Origin: Diogma glabrata
Taxonomy: Eukaryota; Arthropoda; Insecta; Diptera; Cylindrotomidae
Direction of reading: 5' to 3'
Assembly (NCBI GenBank): GCA_963693315.1
Contig: OY856186.1
Coordinates: forward strand, 283,956,944 to 284,020,943
DNA length: 64,000 bases
The notes under the pieces: model-generated
What the model saw: the letters and a program-made list of their open reading frames with translations, nothing else
The model's database searches: none
What the model was told of the DNA's origin: nothing
Shown: positions 13,778 to 26,700 of the stretch, piece by piece
Numbering within the stretch: the first letter of the stretch is position 1
Layout of the letters: the number at the start of each line of letters is the position of its first letter
Made by a program: the position numbers and the translations under genes

Positions 13778-13994
13778 TTACAATATAATTTAAAACAATA
13801 GTGATAAACGGAATCAAAAGAAAAAAAAAAGAACAAATTTTAAGTATAAAACAGGTTCTTATATCACTAATTTACTCTGATCTTTCAGAGCGTATAAGAT
13901 TAAAAAAATATTGCATTCCCAAATACAGGAGTAAAATGAAAAAATATCGTTCTTACTCCTAATTCAAAATAATAGTAATTTATTGTGTAAGTAT

Positions 13995-14850
13995 TTAATG
14001 ATATATTTTATTTTTCGAGCAAAAGTTTCCACGAAGCCAATACAACGGTACAATACTAATTAAAATTGAATTATTTTAAAATTCATTGGTAAAACAAGTA
14101 AAACGAATACAAAAACAATGAATTTTTTTGTACCATTAATTCTAAACAAATAAATAAATTTAATTCAACTTCGATGCCTATTTAGTTGTTTGGTATTTTG
14201 AAAAGAAAATAACATACAATGAAAGACATCAAAGTTTTAACTACTAATTTAACTAGTAATGAGAATTGAGAAACAAGAACACAATCTTAAAAAATACTTA
14301 CTTTTTCCCGAATGAAAATTTAAATCAATTTAATCATAGTTGCCATTGCCTTTTTCAACATCCGAGAGAAAATTTTTTTTTTGTATTTTATAAATAATTT
14401 GATTGTATTTTATAAAGCACTCTAAAAAAACATTTTCGCTCTGAAAAAACAATAAATTCAAACTAATGCGCTTGCCTCTCTCTTGAATATTGGCAAAAGC
14501 GAAGGCTACTACGATAATATTGAATTTTCATTGAAAACAAATTAGTTTTTTTATGATTTTTTTTGGTTTCTTATTTCTTATTAGTATAATCGAAGTTTAA
14601 TAAAATTCATTTATTTGTTTGGAATTAATGGTACAAAAAAAAAATAAAATAAAATTCATTGTTGTTTTCATTCGGGTTTCTTGTTTTACCAATGAATTTT
14701 AAAACAATTTAATTTGAATTAGTACATTTTACTCTGTCGGCGGAAGGATAAAACATTGTATTGGATTCGTGTTTAATAAACTTTTTTCACTCGCAAATTT
14801 GCAAATTTGTAAGCTTTTGCTCAAAAAATAAAATATATCATTAAACACTG
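13995..14850. mobile_element. Foldback element, about 0.86 kb
   Basis: The left arm at 13995-14205 is matched in inverted orientation by 14560-14845. Landmarks include 'aaaattcattggtaaaacaa' on the left and its complement on the right, 'gtaccattaattc' with its complement, and 'gagcaaaag' with 'cttttgctc'. The centre, about 14205-14560, is unrelated AT-rich DNA. There is no coding sequence, and a solo arm fragment lies at 5750-5850. Confidence 0.7.
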
Positions 14851-15194
14851 ACGAAATAAAATACTAATACTGTGTTCCGCAGCAATCACGCAACAGAATA
14901 AAATTATCACCTGCTAATTTTATTCTATTAAGACTAATAACGCCACACAATAATGGTTGAAAAAAAAAATAAACCTATATTTGTAGTTTCCGAAAGGATA
15001 ATTTTTTTCAAATACTCACACATTTAATTTTTGCTTCAAATTTGATGCTTTCTTTCGTATTAAAAATAAAATTAGATTGTTTTTCTAAATGGTTTGTCCA
15101 ATTATGTAAGTATTTTTATTAAAATAAATAAAAAGGATGAAGAAAAAAACATTTTCGGAGTGACGTGAATTATTCATTTTAATATATTATTTTT
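14851..15194. other. Unassigned AT-rich spacer
   Basis: I see nothing recognisable between the two palindromic elements. Confidence 0.4.
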
Positions 15195-15480
15195 CTGTAT
15201 TTACACTAACACCAAAAATAATGGACTCTAAAAAATCAAAAAGGAATGAACAAAATTGATACAAAATTGATAGTTTTTAATTCTAATTTAGCTACTATAC
15301 GCGTTTCAATTCTATGCAGATCATCGACAGGTAATATTTAACTGTTACAAAATATTACCTGTCTGCATCAGATTGAAACGCGTAGTAGTTAAATAAAATT
15401 TAAAAACTATATCAATTTTGTTTATTCATTTTAATTTTCTTAAAGTCATTTATTTTTGGTGGTAGGGTAAATACAAAAAA
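15195..15480. mobile_element. Palindromic MITE
   Basis: The arms pair across a centre near 15340: 'caccaaaaataa' with its complement near 15460, 'acaaaattgata' with 'atcaattttgt', 'cgcgtttcaat' with 'attgaaacgcg', and 'caggtaatatt' with 'aatattacctg' at the apex. It lacks coding sequence and fits a foldback MITE. Confidence 0.75.
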
Positions 15481-16438
15481 ATCATATATGAAAAAGTACT
15501 AATTTTCTTTTTCTGCATATGGAATGAAACAAAATAATAAAATCGACTCCAAAGGAGTGAAATAAAAATATTAAAAATTTTACTCTTACGAGTAAGAACG
15601 ATTATATATATAAAGTACATTGGTGTTTTTACATGAGTGAAAATTCTTATAGTTTTTATAAGATAGTTTTAATAAAATTTTAAGATCTAGAAGTCATAGA
15701 TTTTGAACAAATATGTATTAAGAGACAATAAAGTTTACAAAGAAAATAGTGCATTTTGCAATAGTGCAAATGAAAACACTGTTTTTTCGTGAGTGAAAAT
15801 TTGTTCACGAGAGGCGTAAACGTCGAGTCGGACAATTTTACGAACGCAAAACCTTTATATCTCTTGTAAGAAATGCGATAACGATAGTTAATATATGAGG
15901 AAGATGTAAAAGTTTTGCAAGTACATACTTCAAAATCGAGTTATGAGGTTGATTCTTAGAAGTGATAGAAGAACACCAGTCATCAATATGTTAAAATCTC
16001 TTGATTGGCTATTAGCGTATTATTTATAATACAATGATTTCGATTTTAATAAAATCTTATCTTACCTCAAAATTAAAATATTGAGGTGAAACAAATTCTT
16101 ATGAGTTGATGAAACAATGACAATTTCTGCTTACTACTTTACTTGAAGTCGACATCACAAAACCAACTGCTATAAAAAGGATTGAAATAATTTAATCAGT
16201 TGCCGAATGAAATACAATGTGAAACCGGATTAAAAAGGTTTAAGAAAAAATTGTACAATTTTCCCCAAATTGAGTTATTGATGTTGTGTCAAGTTTTATT
16301 TGTTTGTAGTTATTATGATGAATTGATAAATAAATGTCTTATATTATTATTATTATTATTATATAACGTTTTATATATTATTAAATTATAATTCGAAAAC
16401 AGCCACTTTCTAATCGAGTGAATTGCTGAAGGAATTGA
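15481..16438. other. Unassigned AT-rich DNA
   Basis: No gene was recognised. The stretch ends just before a copy of the modular repeat E. Confidence 0.4.
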
Positions 16439-17035
16439 TTGTTGCCAATTGGCTCAGATGATATTCAGATGAACCTATTTTTTCCTTCACTTTTTCAAAA
16501 CATTAAAAATGTTCTAAAAATTCTTACAAAATCAAAAATACACACTTTTTCCAAAATTCCAGAAAATATTCCAAAAATTATAACAAAATCAAAACCAAAG
16601 TTAAAATTTCCATGTCCAATTATTTAATTTTTTTCCAAAAATTGGGTACAAAAAAAAAGTGAAAATCATTCTTTTGACAACACTTGACAATATTTTTTTT
16701 GACAAACTTGTAATGCAATAATCTAGTTTTTGGTCTCACATAACAATCCCAACCCTCAAGATTTCTCCAAATTCAATGTTCCTACTCGTAATCACTTAAA
16801 ATGAACGTTTTAAAAAACATGCAAACCTCCTTGTTTTAAAACACTTGACGATTTTTTGACACCTTTCCGGTACAGTTATCCAAGACATCGTCCTGTCGGC
16901 TCTTTCCATTGAGTATACTTATTTTAAGAAATAAAAATTTTTGAAATCCCTTCAGCGGTTTTTTTAGATTTCGTAGGTTGTGACGAACGGACGGTCGGGA
17001 AACAGATTATACATTTTTACTTCACCACAATTTTA
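16439..17035 (+). repeat. Modular repeat E, solo copy
   Basis: The copy contains the module series also seen in three other places (19864-22158, 48095-49605, 51975-56704). These are 'attcttttgaca..acttgaca', 'ctagtttttggtctcacat', 'actcgtaatcacttaaaatg', 'ttccggtacagttatc' and 'agatttcgtaggttgtgacg'. A few units of the associated ~57-bp minisatellite precede it. The small open frame inside is a by-product. Confidence 0.75.
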
Positions 17036-17489
17036 AATTGTGTGAAGAATGCAATCTATCGAGAAACAAAAATCTTAAATGCCTCAAATTTTATTTTTTC
17101 TTTTCGTTTTTTCTTTTCGTTTCGGACCATCCTCTATCTACATAGCCAATACAAATTTTGGTGTACGTCGTTGGTTTTCCAACATCGTTTTTATTTTTAT
17201 AATAATTTATTTAAAATAAATTTAATAATTTTTCATTAACAACTTTTTTCAAATAATATTTTGTAACATGTTTCAACCATAAATGGTCATTCTCAAACAT
17301 TTGAAAATATTATGAATCAAATAAAACATTTTTCATTCAACAAAATTTTTTTTTGATAAAAAGCATACTACAGAACATTTTTTAATTGAAATAACTTGAA
17401 TAAAATTTATTTTTATAAAATTAATTTAAACATCTTGGAGACCAAACCATCATTATTTTAATTTATTTAACTAAATTAAAAAATTTAAA
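17036..17489. other. Unassigned AT-rich DNA
   Basis: I see no gene here. The T-rich open frame at 17042-17239 does not look coding. Confidence 0.4.
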
Positions 17490-18290
17490 AATGTTTATGG
17501 TTTTTATGTTTGTCGGGAGCATAAAACATTCGTTCGTGAATGAATTTTGATGAAACTTTGGAAAAAGATGTATGTAAGTATGCATGTTAAGGATCTGATT
17601 AGTTTTTGAGCGAACAAAGTGGTGTGGGTCTTCCAAACACCTGTTTTTTTAAAGCTCAATAACATCTGTACCTGATAATCGAATTCGATGAAACTTGGTA
17701 CATAAGCATTTAGTACGGTTCACAACAGTTCTGCATCCCAGCTTCCGGTTTTCCGGTAAAACATTTTTTTTTGTAATTTGTTGAAGTTTTTTTAGTGTCC
17801 TTATACACACTACAGCCTACAATAATGAAGTGATTATGATGAAACTTATGAAAAAAGTTTCAATTAGTGTGAGAAGATTATCATATTTTGGAACACAATA
17901 ATCAAAACACCGAATGGTCCACCATACAACTGCTGAGTTTTCACACTTTGTTTTTAAAGTTTGTTGGGAGCATACAGACTTCATTCATTAATCAATTTTA
18001 ATGACACTTTGACAAAAGATGTTCACCACAGTTCTGCATCCCAACTTCCGGTTTGTCATTGCAGTTAATTTTTTTTTCCTTCTTCTCGTACTACATAATT
18101 TATGTTTGTTGGGATACTACAGCTTTCTATAATATTGATATAATTAGAACTACGCGAAATCTATAACATTGGTTAGCCATTAATTAAAGTTTTTAATGGA
18201 TATTAGCTCACTATATTTCTAGAACATTTTGTTTCCAGAGCTGTGGTGAAGTCAGCCTATGCATCAGCGTCGCAATATTTTTTTGTTTGC
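17490..18290 (+). repeat. Dispersed repeat A, copy 1
   Basis: Colinear with 40384-41486 in the same orientation. Shared landmarks are 'gttcgtg(a/t)atgaattttga', 'ataacatctgtacctgataa', 'tgaaacttggtacataagca', 'cacaacagttctgcatccca', and an identical-looking right end with 'cctatgcatcagcgtcgcaa'. No long open frame crosses it. The class is unknown; the sharply conserved right end suggests an element terminus. Confidence 0.75.
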
Positions 18291-18294
18291 TTTG

Positions 18295-18370
18295 TTTGCA
18301 AAAAGAGGGGGTAAGAATTTCACTTTTGGCTCGAGAATGTAATACTTAGGTCTTTCAGACGGAAGTAAAG
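18295..18370 (+). repeat. Short repeat shared with a foldback core
   Basis: About 70 bp here ('gggggtaagaatttcac', 'taatacttaggtctttcaga') recurs at 54598-54660 in the core of the large foldback element. In this copy it directly abuts the right end of repeat A. Confidence 0.65.
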
Positions 18371-19863
18371 CAATCAAAATTACTATTACCAAAATATGTT
18401 GGTTGTTTATATCGTGTTTTTTTGGGTGAGCATTAGTTTTGAGATTGCCATAATTTGGCGTTACATTCTATGCGTTTTTGGATGGAGAAAACAACGACCA
18501 AAAATGAAAAAAACAATTATGTGAATGTAGAAGTATGAGAAAAACATAGCTTTCTGTTTTAAAACGAAAATTTGAAAAAAGAATTTTAAAATACCAAACT
18601 TCTAATTTGATTTTTATTAAAACACTCTTACTGCTTTTAATACTTAAAAAACTATAATCACACCTTGGGTTTTCTTTACTGAAATATAGACAAGACAATA
18701 TAGGCGCTACGCGCCTCGGGATCTAAAAGTTCTCGGTCAATAATAGCTTACTTCTCAACCTTGTTATAGAATGTACTATTATATTTATTAAACGCTGCAG
18801 GAAAAGTCTAGTGCATAACTTGCTAAAATGTATATTTCCCGCTCGTATTATTACAGCCCTCGCTACGCTCGAGATGTAAATTTGATACTCTCGTAAAATG
18901 AAGTATATTTTGACATCGTTATACAAACTATTGTTATGTAATTTTTATTTATGTTTGAAGTATTTATCGTTTGTTCAAATTTGTACTATTCAAAAAGCAA
19001 TGAAACGATCTCATTAAAATTTCATTAAGTCTCAGAAAACAAAAAATCAAACGCGAAAGCGATTTCCTTGATTTAAATAATCCGTTCTATTAATACTATG
19101 AAAAAATCTTTTCGTTAAATTATCTTCAACTTCAACTAAGACGAATCAAACTTTTTCATTTATTTAAACAACTAATTGAATTCTTTTAACAAAAGATGAA
19201 AAATATTTAAGCTTCTTATTCCTTTGGGATTATGTATTCTATTCTTTCAAACAAAATTAGAATTTTTGTAGCAGAAATGATCAAAATGGCAGTTGTTCAA
19301 AAATGAGGATATACTTCTAAGCATAAGGCAAAAGTTGAGTATCATATAAAATAAATAGTATATTTTAAAATACTTTGTTTTCTACGCTTTGAAATAAGTT
19401 TTCTAAACAGAAACTTAAACAGCTTATATTAATTTTTATATCTAGAAAAGTTCATCATTGACAACGTTGTGAGAATGAATAGTTTTGTTATTACATACTT
19501 ACTTCGTACTTCCAGTTTAAATTTATCTGAAATAAAAATAAAAATTATGCTGATTATTAATTTTATAATTTTTACATACACATATATTTAAAAAATCTGT
19601 TCATTAAGTTTTAACTATAGCTCAAAACTAAAATGACCAAACGGCAGGCTATCCGCTAGAAATAGGCAGATTTTTTAGCCAGACAGATTTGTGTACAATA
19701 AGGATCGGATGTATCAGATTAGATTAATTAAAAAAAAAAATTAAATAGATACACAATTATCAAATAAATGTTATAAATCACAAATAGCTTTTGTGAATAT
19801 AAAATAAAATCAGGTATAATTAATATAAACTTATTACATCTAAAACATTTTCAAATTTCAAAC
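18371..19863. other. Unassigned DNA with two GC-rich hairpin cores
   Basis: No gene was recognised. In otherwise AT-rich sequence, 'ggcgctacgcgcc' (18703-18715) and 'ccctcgctacgctcgag' (18857-18873) form compact GC hairpins. They resemble the cores seen beside the recombinase genes at 29.7, 61.0 and 63.1 kb. Confidence 0.4.
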
Positions 19864-22158
19864 GAAAAATATAAAGGGGCTGAAATCTCGAGGCTCTGAG
19901 ATATCAAGAGTTCGGTCCGGGTTAAGGATTTTGATATAATTTTCGGCAGAAAACTTTTATGAGGACATGGTTTTTAGTTTTGGGTAGCGATGTATATCAA
20001 ACATAACTCTTTGTTAAAATCCATGTATTTTTTATCTCTGTTCAGAAATTTATTACAAAACTAACACGAAACATCAATACGTTGCAGGAAAATCATAACA
20101 GATCATAAATTAACATAATTTAGTGAAAAGATGATACAATCAGCAAACTACTCAAAATCATTACCATTAAGCGTTTCGAGAAAATATTACAAAATCACAA
20201 ATTCATATTTCTTTCAAAATTCCAAAAATTTTTTAAAAATTAAATAAAATCAAAGATTCAAATTTTTTTCAAAATTCTAAAAATATTCCTAAAATTATTA
20301 CAAAATCAAACTTAAAACTTTTTTTTAAAATTCTAAAAATATTTCAAAAATTTTAACAAAATCAAAAATTGAAACTTTTTTCAAAATTCCAAAAATATTC
20401 CAAAAATTAGAGTAAAATCAAATATTTAAACTTTTTCTATATTCTAATAATATTTCAAAAACTCAAACTTTTTCCAAAATTCTAAAAATATTGCAAAATT
20501 ATAACAATATACAAAATTGAAATTATTTTCAAAATTCCAAAAATTATAATAAAATCAAAAATTTAAAATTTTTCAAAATTCTAAAAATGTTCCAAAAATT
20601 CTTACAAAATTAAAAATTGAAACTTTTTTCAAAATTATAAAAATATATATAAAATTCACAAATTCAAAAATTCTTTTTTTTTTCAAAATTCTAAAAAAAA
20701 TTAAATTATAAAAATATTGCAAAAATTATTCCAAATTGAAAATACAAACTTTTTTCAAAATTTCAAAAATATTTCAAAAACTATAACTAATTCAAAAATT
20801 TTCATGTCCAATTTCATGTTCAATTACATTTACGTCATAAAAACAACAAATTTGTTTTCCAAAAAATTAGCTAAAAAAATAAATGATATATATTTTTTGA
20901 CACACTTGACAATATTTTTTTGACAAACTTATAATGCAGTAAAATTCTCAATAATAATAATTTAATGTTCATTACATTTCATTTCATACAATTTACTAAT
21001 TTTATTTTTTTCTAATAAAATAAATGAAAATCATTCTTTTGACACACTTGACATTATTTTTTTGACATACTTATAATGCCATAATTCTCTATAATAATAA
21101 TAAAATTTCATGTCATACAAATAACTAATTTTATTGTTTTCCAAAAAATTTGGTAAAAAAATAAATAAAAATCTTTTTTTGATACACTTGACAACATTTT
21201 TGTGACAAACTTCTAATACAATAATCTAGTTGTTGATCTCACATATCAATCACGACCATCAATATTTCTCCCTTTTTTTTCCTACTCATTATCACTTAAA
21301 ATGAACGTTTTTTATGTGCGAAAAATATGCATATTTCCATGTTTTGACACACTTAACGATTTTTTGACACACTTCCGGTACAGTTATCGAACAAATCGTC
21401 ATTCTGGCTCTTACCATTGAGTATACCTATTTTTAACATACCTTCAGCCGTTTTCTAGATTTCGTCGGTTGTGACGGCGTGACCTTAATATTTTAGAATT
21501 TTGAAAAAGTTGATATTTTTGATTTTATTATAACTCTTAGAATTTTGGAAAAAGTTTGAATTTTTGGAATATTTATAAAATTTTGAAAAAAGTTTCAATT
21601 TTTGATTTTGTTATAATTTTTGAAATATTTTTAGAAGTTTGAAAAAAGTTTGTATTTTTGATTTTTTATAATTTTTGCAATAACTTAAAATATTTTGAAT
21701 AAATTAAAATTTTTGATTTTGTTATAATTTCTGTAATAATTTTAGAATTTTGAAAAACAAGTTTAAATTTTTGATTTTATTATAAATTTTGGATTTTTGA
21801 AAAAAATCTGAATTTTTGATTTTGTATTATTTTTCGAAACGCTAAATGGAGAGGTTTTTGAGTAGTTTGCTGAGTGTATCATGTTTTCACTAAATTATGT
21901 TCGTATATGATCTGTTATAATTCTCCGGCAACGAATTTATGTTTCGTGTTAGTTTTGTAATAAATTTCTAAACAGAGATAAAAGACTTGTACTTTTACAA
22001 AGAGTTTCATGTTTTGTGTACATCTAACATCGCTGCCGATAACTAAAAACAATGTCCTCATAAAAGTTTTATGCCGAAAATATATCAAAATCCTTAACCA
22101 AAACCGAAGTCTTGATATCTCAGAGCTGTGAGATTTCAGCCCCTTCATATTTTTACCC
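19864..22158. mobile_element. Foldback element carrying module E, about 2.3 kb
   Basis: The outer ~300 bp at 19864-20180 is matched in inverted orientation by 21838-22158: 'aggggctgaaatctc' versus 'gagatttcagcccct', 'aaaacttttatgaggacat' versus 'atgtcctcataaaagtttta', and 'cagcaaactactcaaaa' with its complement. Inside each arm lie ~57-bp minisatellite units ('aaaattctaaaaatattcc' type), pointing one way at 20200-20800 and the other way at 21480-21835. The centre at 20800-21480 is module E. There is no transposase. The plan is that of foldback (FB-like) elements with subrepeat-rich inverted repeats. Confidence 0.8.
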
Positions 22159-22195
22159 CTTTATTTTTTTTTTTTATTTAAGTACTACAAACAAA

Positions 22196-22555
22196 AACAT
22201 ATTAGAGAGCAATTCGGTTTTATGGTTGGACACTCAACTGTACATCAAATTCAAAGAGTAACAAACTATGTGAAAACGAAGCGTAAAAACTTAGAGTCCA
22301 CAGGATTGGTTCTTTGAGATTTGGAACGGGCTTTCAAAACAGTTTGGATAAAAGGGCTCTTACACAATTTAAAGAAATATCGTTTACGCATGTACATACT
22401 GAAAATTTTAAGATCGTATTTGGAAAATCGGTCGTTTTTCGTCCAAATTCAAAACGACAAATCGAGAAAACATGACGTTTCAGCTGGTGTTCCCCAAGGG
22501 TCAATGCTGGGCCCATTATTATTCAATTTATATATTAATGATATTCCAAAGGTAA
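22196..22555 (+). pseudogene. Jockey-type LINE reverse transcriptase, N-terminal part of the RT domain (broken)
   Basis: The translation is recognisable as a non-LTR reverse transcriptase of the Jockey type. It has 'QFGF' and 'H(S)T' near the start, a motif A region reading 'DLERAFKTVW', and motif B 'AGVPQGSMLGPLLFNLYIND'. A stop codon interrupts just before motif A at about 22318. The usual second Asp of motif A (the family has F-D-T-V-W) is replaced by Lys, so catalysis would be lost. The frame ends after 'NDIPK', and the catalytic FADD motif C is absent at the break. It lies immediately right of the 19.9-22.2 kb foldback and continues, after an insert, at 23290. Confidence 0.85.
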
Positions 22556-23289
22556 ACCTTTTAAAACTAATCTAAATTTATTGAACTTAAAGTGATATTT
22601 CAAAATTTAATTTGGTTTAAAAATTGTCTGTGATTTCACAATGTAAAAATTTAATACAAGTCAAATTGCATAGTTTCATTTTTTATTATATTTAAAAAAT
22701 AAAAATAATAAAAAGTGTGAACAAACTTAGTTTCTTGACTTGTGAATTTTTATATTGGGAAATCCTCTAAATTAGGTCAATTATGTTTTATTGTTTTATT
22801 AATTTTTAATTGGTTGTTTTTTTGATTATAACGGAAAATAAACGGTTTATAACGGTTTATATCCAGATAATATTTAATTTTAAAGACTTATTAGTTATAT
22901 TAAAAAAAGAGTAATATTTTGGCAGCGGACTGAAGTGGTCAGTTAAGTAAAGTTAAAATCAGTCAGGCAGGAAATAGTGAGTATCAGGCAGTGATTCAGT
23001 ATAAGAAAGTGAATAAATAAGTTTCCGAAAAGTTTCAAACGTTGTTAGTTTTATGTTAAAAAAAATTAAATAAAGTTCAGTTCCAAAGGTTTTTCGATTT
23101 TACCTAATTTAAAATCATAACAATAAAAAAAATAAAGAATTAATTATCCGAATTAAATGTATACATGTGTTTTAAAAAGTGTCAACCACAGAATTAACTA
23201 ACCTTAGACAAAAGGGAAATACAATTATTAAAAAGGGTCATAACAGTTAATATATACTTATATCCTTAGTATAAAAAAGGATATAACAC
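22556..23289. other. Insertion interrupting the LINE
   Basis: About 730 bp of non-homologous AT-rich DNA replaces the segment that should encode RT motif C. The word 'ttccaaagg' occurs at the left junction (about 22544) and again near 23080, which may mark an insertion of roughly 540 bp plus flanking decay. A stretch with 'gtcag' and 'ggcag' repeats at 22920-23000 resembles LTR sequence, but I could not identify two LTRs. Confidence 0.45.
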
Positions 23290-23963
23290 TAGTGATGAGT
23301 TGTCCTCAGTTATTATTAGTAGGCTAAAAAATTACATTAACATTATTCAAAATTTCTTTTACCAATGGAGGTTGAAAATAAATGTAGAGAAATGTCAGGC
23401 AATTTACTTTACAAGATGTCGGGCTATCAGAAAATTACCTCAAACAGAGATAATCATAAATGGCATTTCAATTAAATGGGAATCTGTCGTCAAATACCTA
23501 GGCATATATCTCGATGTTAAATTAACACTAAAAACTCACATATGTAATTTTGGATTTTTGAGATCAATTATTTGTAACATAAACATATGAAATATTTTAA
23601 AAAAATGCAACACCTTATTTTTAATGTTTTATCCTATCTTAAATAAGAAAAGTAAAATGAAGTTAAACAACAAACTTTTAGTATACAAAGCGATGATCCT
23701 GTCGGTCATCATGTACGGTAGTCCTGTTTGGTGGCAATCGGCTGAAACATATAAAAAGAAACTGCAGGTCGAACAAAATAAGTTTCTTAAATTGATTTTG
23801 AAAGTTCCAGATAAAGAAGGATTTAGAAAGATTTAGCACACTTACGTTACATACACAAACCAACATGAACTTAATCAAAGATGTAGCTCTTGAACAAATT
23901 AATAATTACTATAGAAGACTGCCATTTATTAAAAACAGAATAATTAATAGTTTGAGTGCTTAA
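23290..23963 (+). pseudogene. Jockey-type LINE reverse transcriptase, C-terminal part (broken)
   Basis: The frame 23300-23590 reads 'FFYQWRLKINVEKCQAIYFT' and later 'YLGIYLDVKLT', the palm-thumb region typical of Jockey elements. A frameshift leads to 23624-23836, with 'LLVYKAMILSVIMYGSPVWW', the conserved thumb segment of these proteins. A further shift gives a short tail that ends in a stop at 23961-23963. At least two frameshifts and the missing motif C show it is dead. It is the downstream part of the same element as 22196-22555. Confidence 0.85.
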
Positions 23964-24240
23964 ACTAGTTATATATGCTATTAAATAAAAAAGAATCATA
24001 CTAATTAGTAAATTTAGATTACATAGCATAGGTTAAATTAGGTTAAGGTAGGTTAAGCTATAGTCGCCTTAAAAATCAATAACATATTGCCATTTTTAGT
24101 ATATTAATCAAAATAATATTTATATTAATCTTTTAGCTGTTGTAAAATTAATATAATTAAATAAATTCAGCAAAAATAATTTATTATAATAAAATGGATA
24201 AACTATGAGGACTAATAAATAAATTAAATTAAAAAAAAAA
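23964..24240 (+). mobile_element. LINE 3' untranslated region and A-rich tail
   Basis: The segment follows the last LINE stop codon and ends in an A-rich tract at about 24228-24240, as expected for target-primed retrotransposition. It contains 'taggttaaattaggttaagg', which resembles insect TTAGG telomeric repeats only superficially. Confidence 0.6.
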
Positions 24241-25100
24241 TTTTAGTAGCAACATAATAGTTCAAAAAAATTATCAAACCGAATTATAGTTATTTATTGT
24301 ACAAGATGATAAAATTGCACTTTATCTTCGAGAGCGATTTTATCGTCGAGGCGTCAGCCGAGACGCTAATAAGCATCGAGAAGACAATTAAATTTTATCA
24401 TCGTGTGGAATACAACATTTTTGCTACAGCAATTGTTAAAGAAGACCAAAAAATGAAGAAAAATCAATGATAAATTTAATTTAAAAGTGTCAGGAAAAAA
24501 CAGTTTCACGAAAAAATAAGAATAGGTGGCTTTGATAACTTTTTGAGTTTTATAAACAAACAAACAAATCAATTTTTTTTGTTTTTTGCAAAAACTGAAT
24601 TTGAAAATTATCTAGTTTGGATTTGTGAATATGTGCGATATTACAGAAGGAAACTGCCTTCTGATGTGGAAGAGGAGGCTTCAGAGGCAATTCGTAGATT
24701 GCCCAAAATTTTGAATTGCCTGAAAAATTACGGATGGTACATAAAAGAGAATATCTGTGCTTTCAAAAATGGAAAAACTTGAAGAATATTAACAGCAAAA
24801 TACTTATATCAAAATACTTTATCTACCCTTGCTGTTAAAGTACTACTTTATCTACCCTTGATGTTAAAGTGTTACTTTTTCTTCTAATTTTAGTTGATAA
24901 TAGCAAGTTTTAACAGTTGCTATAGAAAAAATACATTATCCGAAACAACTTTATCAATGCAATTTCGGAACAGTTTTATTTAAGTTGGTTAAAACTTAAA
25001 ACTACTTTTAATAACATATTAAATCCACCAAAGATCAAATAAACGCCCACCAAAGATCAAATGAACTACGTTACAACTACAATTTTACCATCACACATAA
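24241..25100. other. Unassigned region with a GC-cored palindrome and a coding-like frame
   Basis: The imperfect palindrome at 24305-24403 has arms 'gatgataaaatt' and 'aattttatcatc' and a GC-rich centre, 'cgtcgaggcgtcagccgag'. The open frame at 24543-24782 (+) is visibly richer in G and C from 24616 on and encodes a mixed charged segment that includes 'YYRRKLPSDVEEEASEAIRR'. I do not recognise it. It could be a last exon or an old element fragment. Confidence 0.35.
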
Positions 25101-25696
25101 CACTAGTTTACAAATCTTGAACTTTTTTTGTCTCCCTGAATAAAACCCAACTTTTCTTATGGATTTGGACCTCCTGAACACGAATATCATATTAATTGTT
25201 TTGGTTTGCTCTTGTTTTTGAGATATTCACGAAAAACCAATTTTTTCGGTGATCAAAAATGTTGTTTCGGTTTTTGGGTCTCATATTTTACAAAACAAAC
25301 AAATTCAATATATTTATGAAACATGTGCATAGTAAATATGCCAACAAACGTTTTGAGCTATATTTTGTAAAAATCCATTAAGGATTCTGGAAGTTACAGT
25401 CGAAAAAAGTTGAAAAAATACGAAAAACTCACGTTTTTTAAAAAATTTTCCATTTTCAACGCCATAAATTTTGAACAAACAAAGACACTAATTTTTTTTT
25501 AATTTCTTGGAGTCTATAGTAGCTTTAATTTTCTTTCTTTTAAGCTAAAAGATACGAATATTGAGGCAGTTTGCACCAAGTTATTCAAATTTTCCCAAAG
25601 AAAGTCAAAACTCAAAATTTGGACAAAAAATTTAACTATAAGAATAATTTAAATTCTGCAACATAATTGATTTATATATAAGTTGTTTTCATAGTA

Positions 25697-26200
25697 GATC
25701 TAGCTCCTCCCACCTCGGACTTATTTTAGGTGTTGAAAAATATCAGTTAGTTGATTATGAAATGTCTTTTTTTGACAAAAGTTGTATTTTATTTGTGTAT
25801 GATTTTTCTCGAAATTGAGATTTTTTTTTTGAAGTTTTTTGACATGATCTAGCTCCTCTTACCTCGGACTTATTTTAGGAGTTTGAAAATATCAGTTAGT
25901 TGATTATAAAATGTCTTTTTTTAACAAATGTTGTATTTTATTTGTATATGATTTTTCTCGTAATTGTGATTTTTTTTGTGAAGTTTTTTGACATGATCTA
26001 GCTCCTCCCACCTCGGACTTAGTTTAGGAGTTGGAAAATATCAGTTAGTGGATTATGAAATGTCTTTTTTTGACAAAAGTTGTATTTTATTTGTATATGA
26101 TTTTTCTCGAAATTGAGATTTTTTTCGTGAAGTTTTTTGACATGATCTAGCTCCTCCCACCTCGGATTTATTTTAGGAGTTGGAAAATATCAGTTAGTAA
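25697..26200. repeat. 149-bp tandem repeat inside the foldback
   Basis: 'gatctagctcctcccacctcgg' and close variants begin at about 25697, 25846, 25995 and 26144, an exact spacing of 149 bp. There are about 3.4 units. Units share 'atatcagttagttgatta' and 'ttgacaaaagttgtatttta'. Confidence 0.92.
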
Positions 26201-26700
26201 TGGAGATAGGCAGTTTTTATAAATGGGGTGATCCTTTTAGCAGTATGTATTATGTATATTTAAATTAAAACAAAACCTGAAACAGTAAACCATATAAACA
26301 ATATCCATTTCATTCTAAATTTAGTTTAAATGAAAACAAAACCAAAGCGTACATGATAAAATTTTAGTTAGGATCAAATTTTCAGTTTTAATATTATCAG
26401 TTTTATTTTAATCGAAATACTTTTGACAAACATAAAATAAAATTGAATAAGGTTGGTCATTCTCCAATCGGTAAAAATGTTAAATACAAAATTTCTACAT
26501 AAGTCTGTTATTATGTAAGCATATTTGGTCAAGCAAGGGAAAACCTCGATGATATTTAAATTTCTAGGCTACTGTGTTTTTTCAGTGCAAATACTATCAC
26601 GTTAAAATCGCACACTACTTTATGTAAATAAAAATAACTTCAACTTAAAAAGATATTACTTATCCTGTGTATTTTATAATCTAAGCTTAAATTAAACTTA

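Noticed and set aside
24030..24062. Telomeric (TTAGG)n sequence
   Set aside because: Only a few imperfect 'taggtta' words occur, within the 3' part of the Jockey-type LINE.
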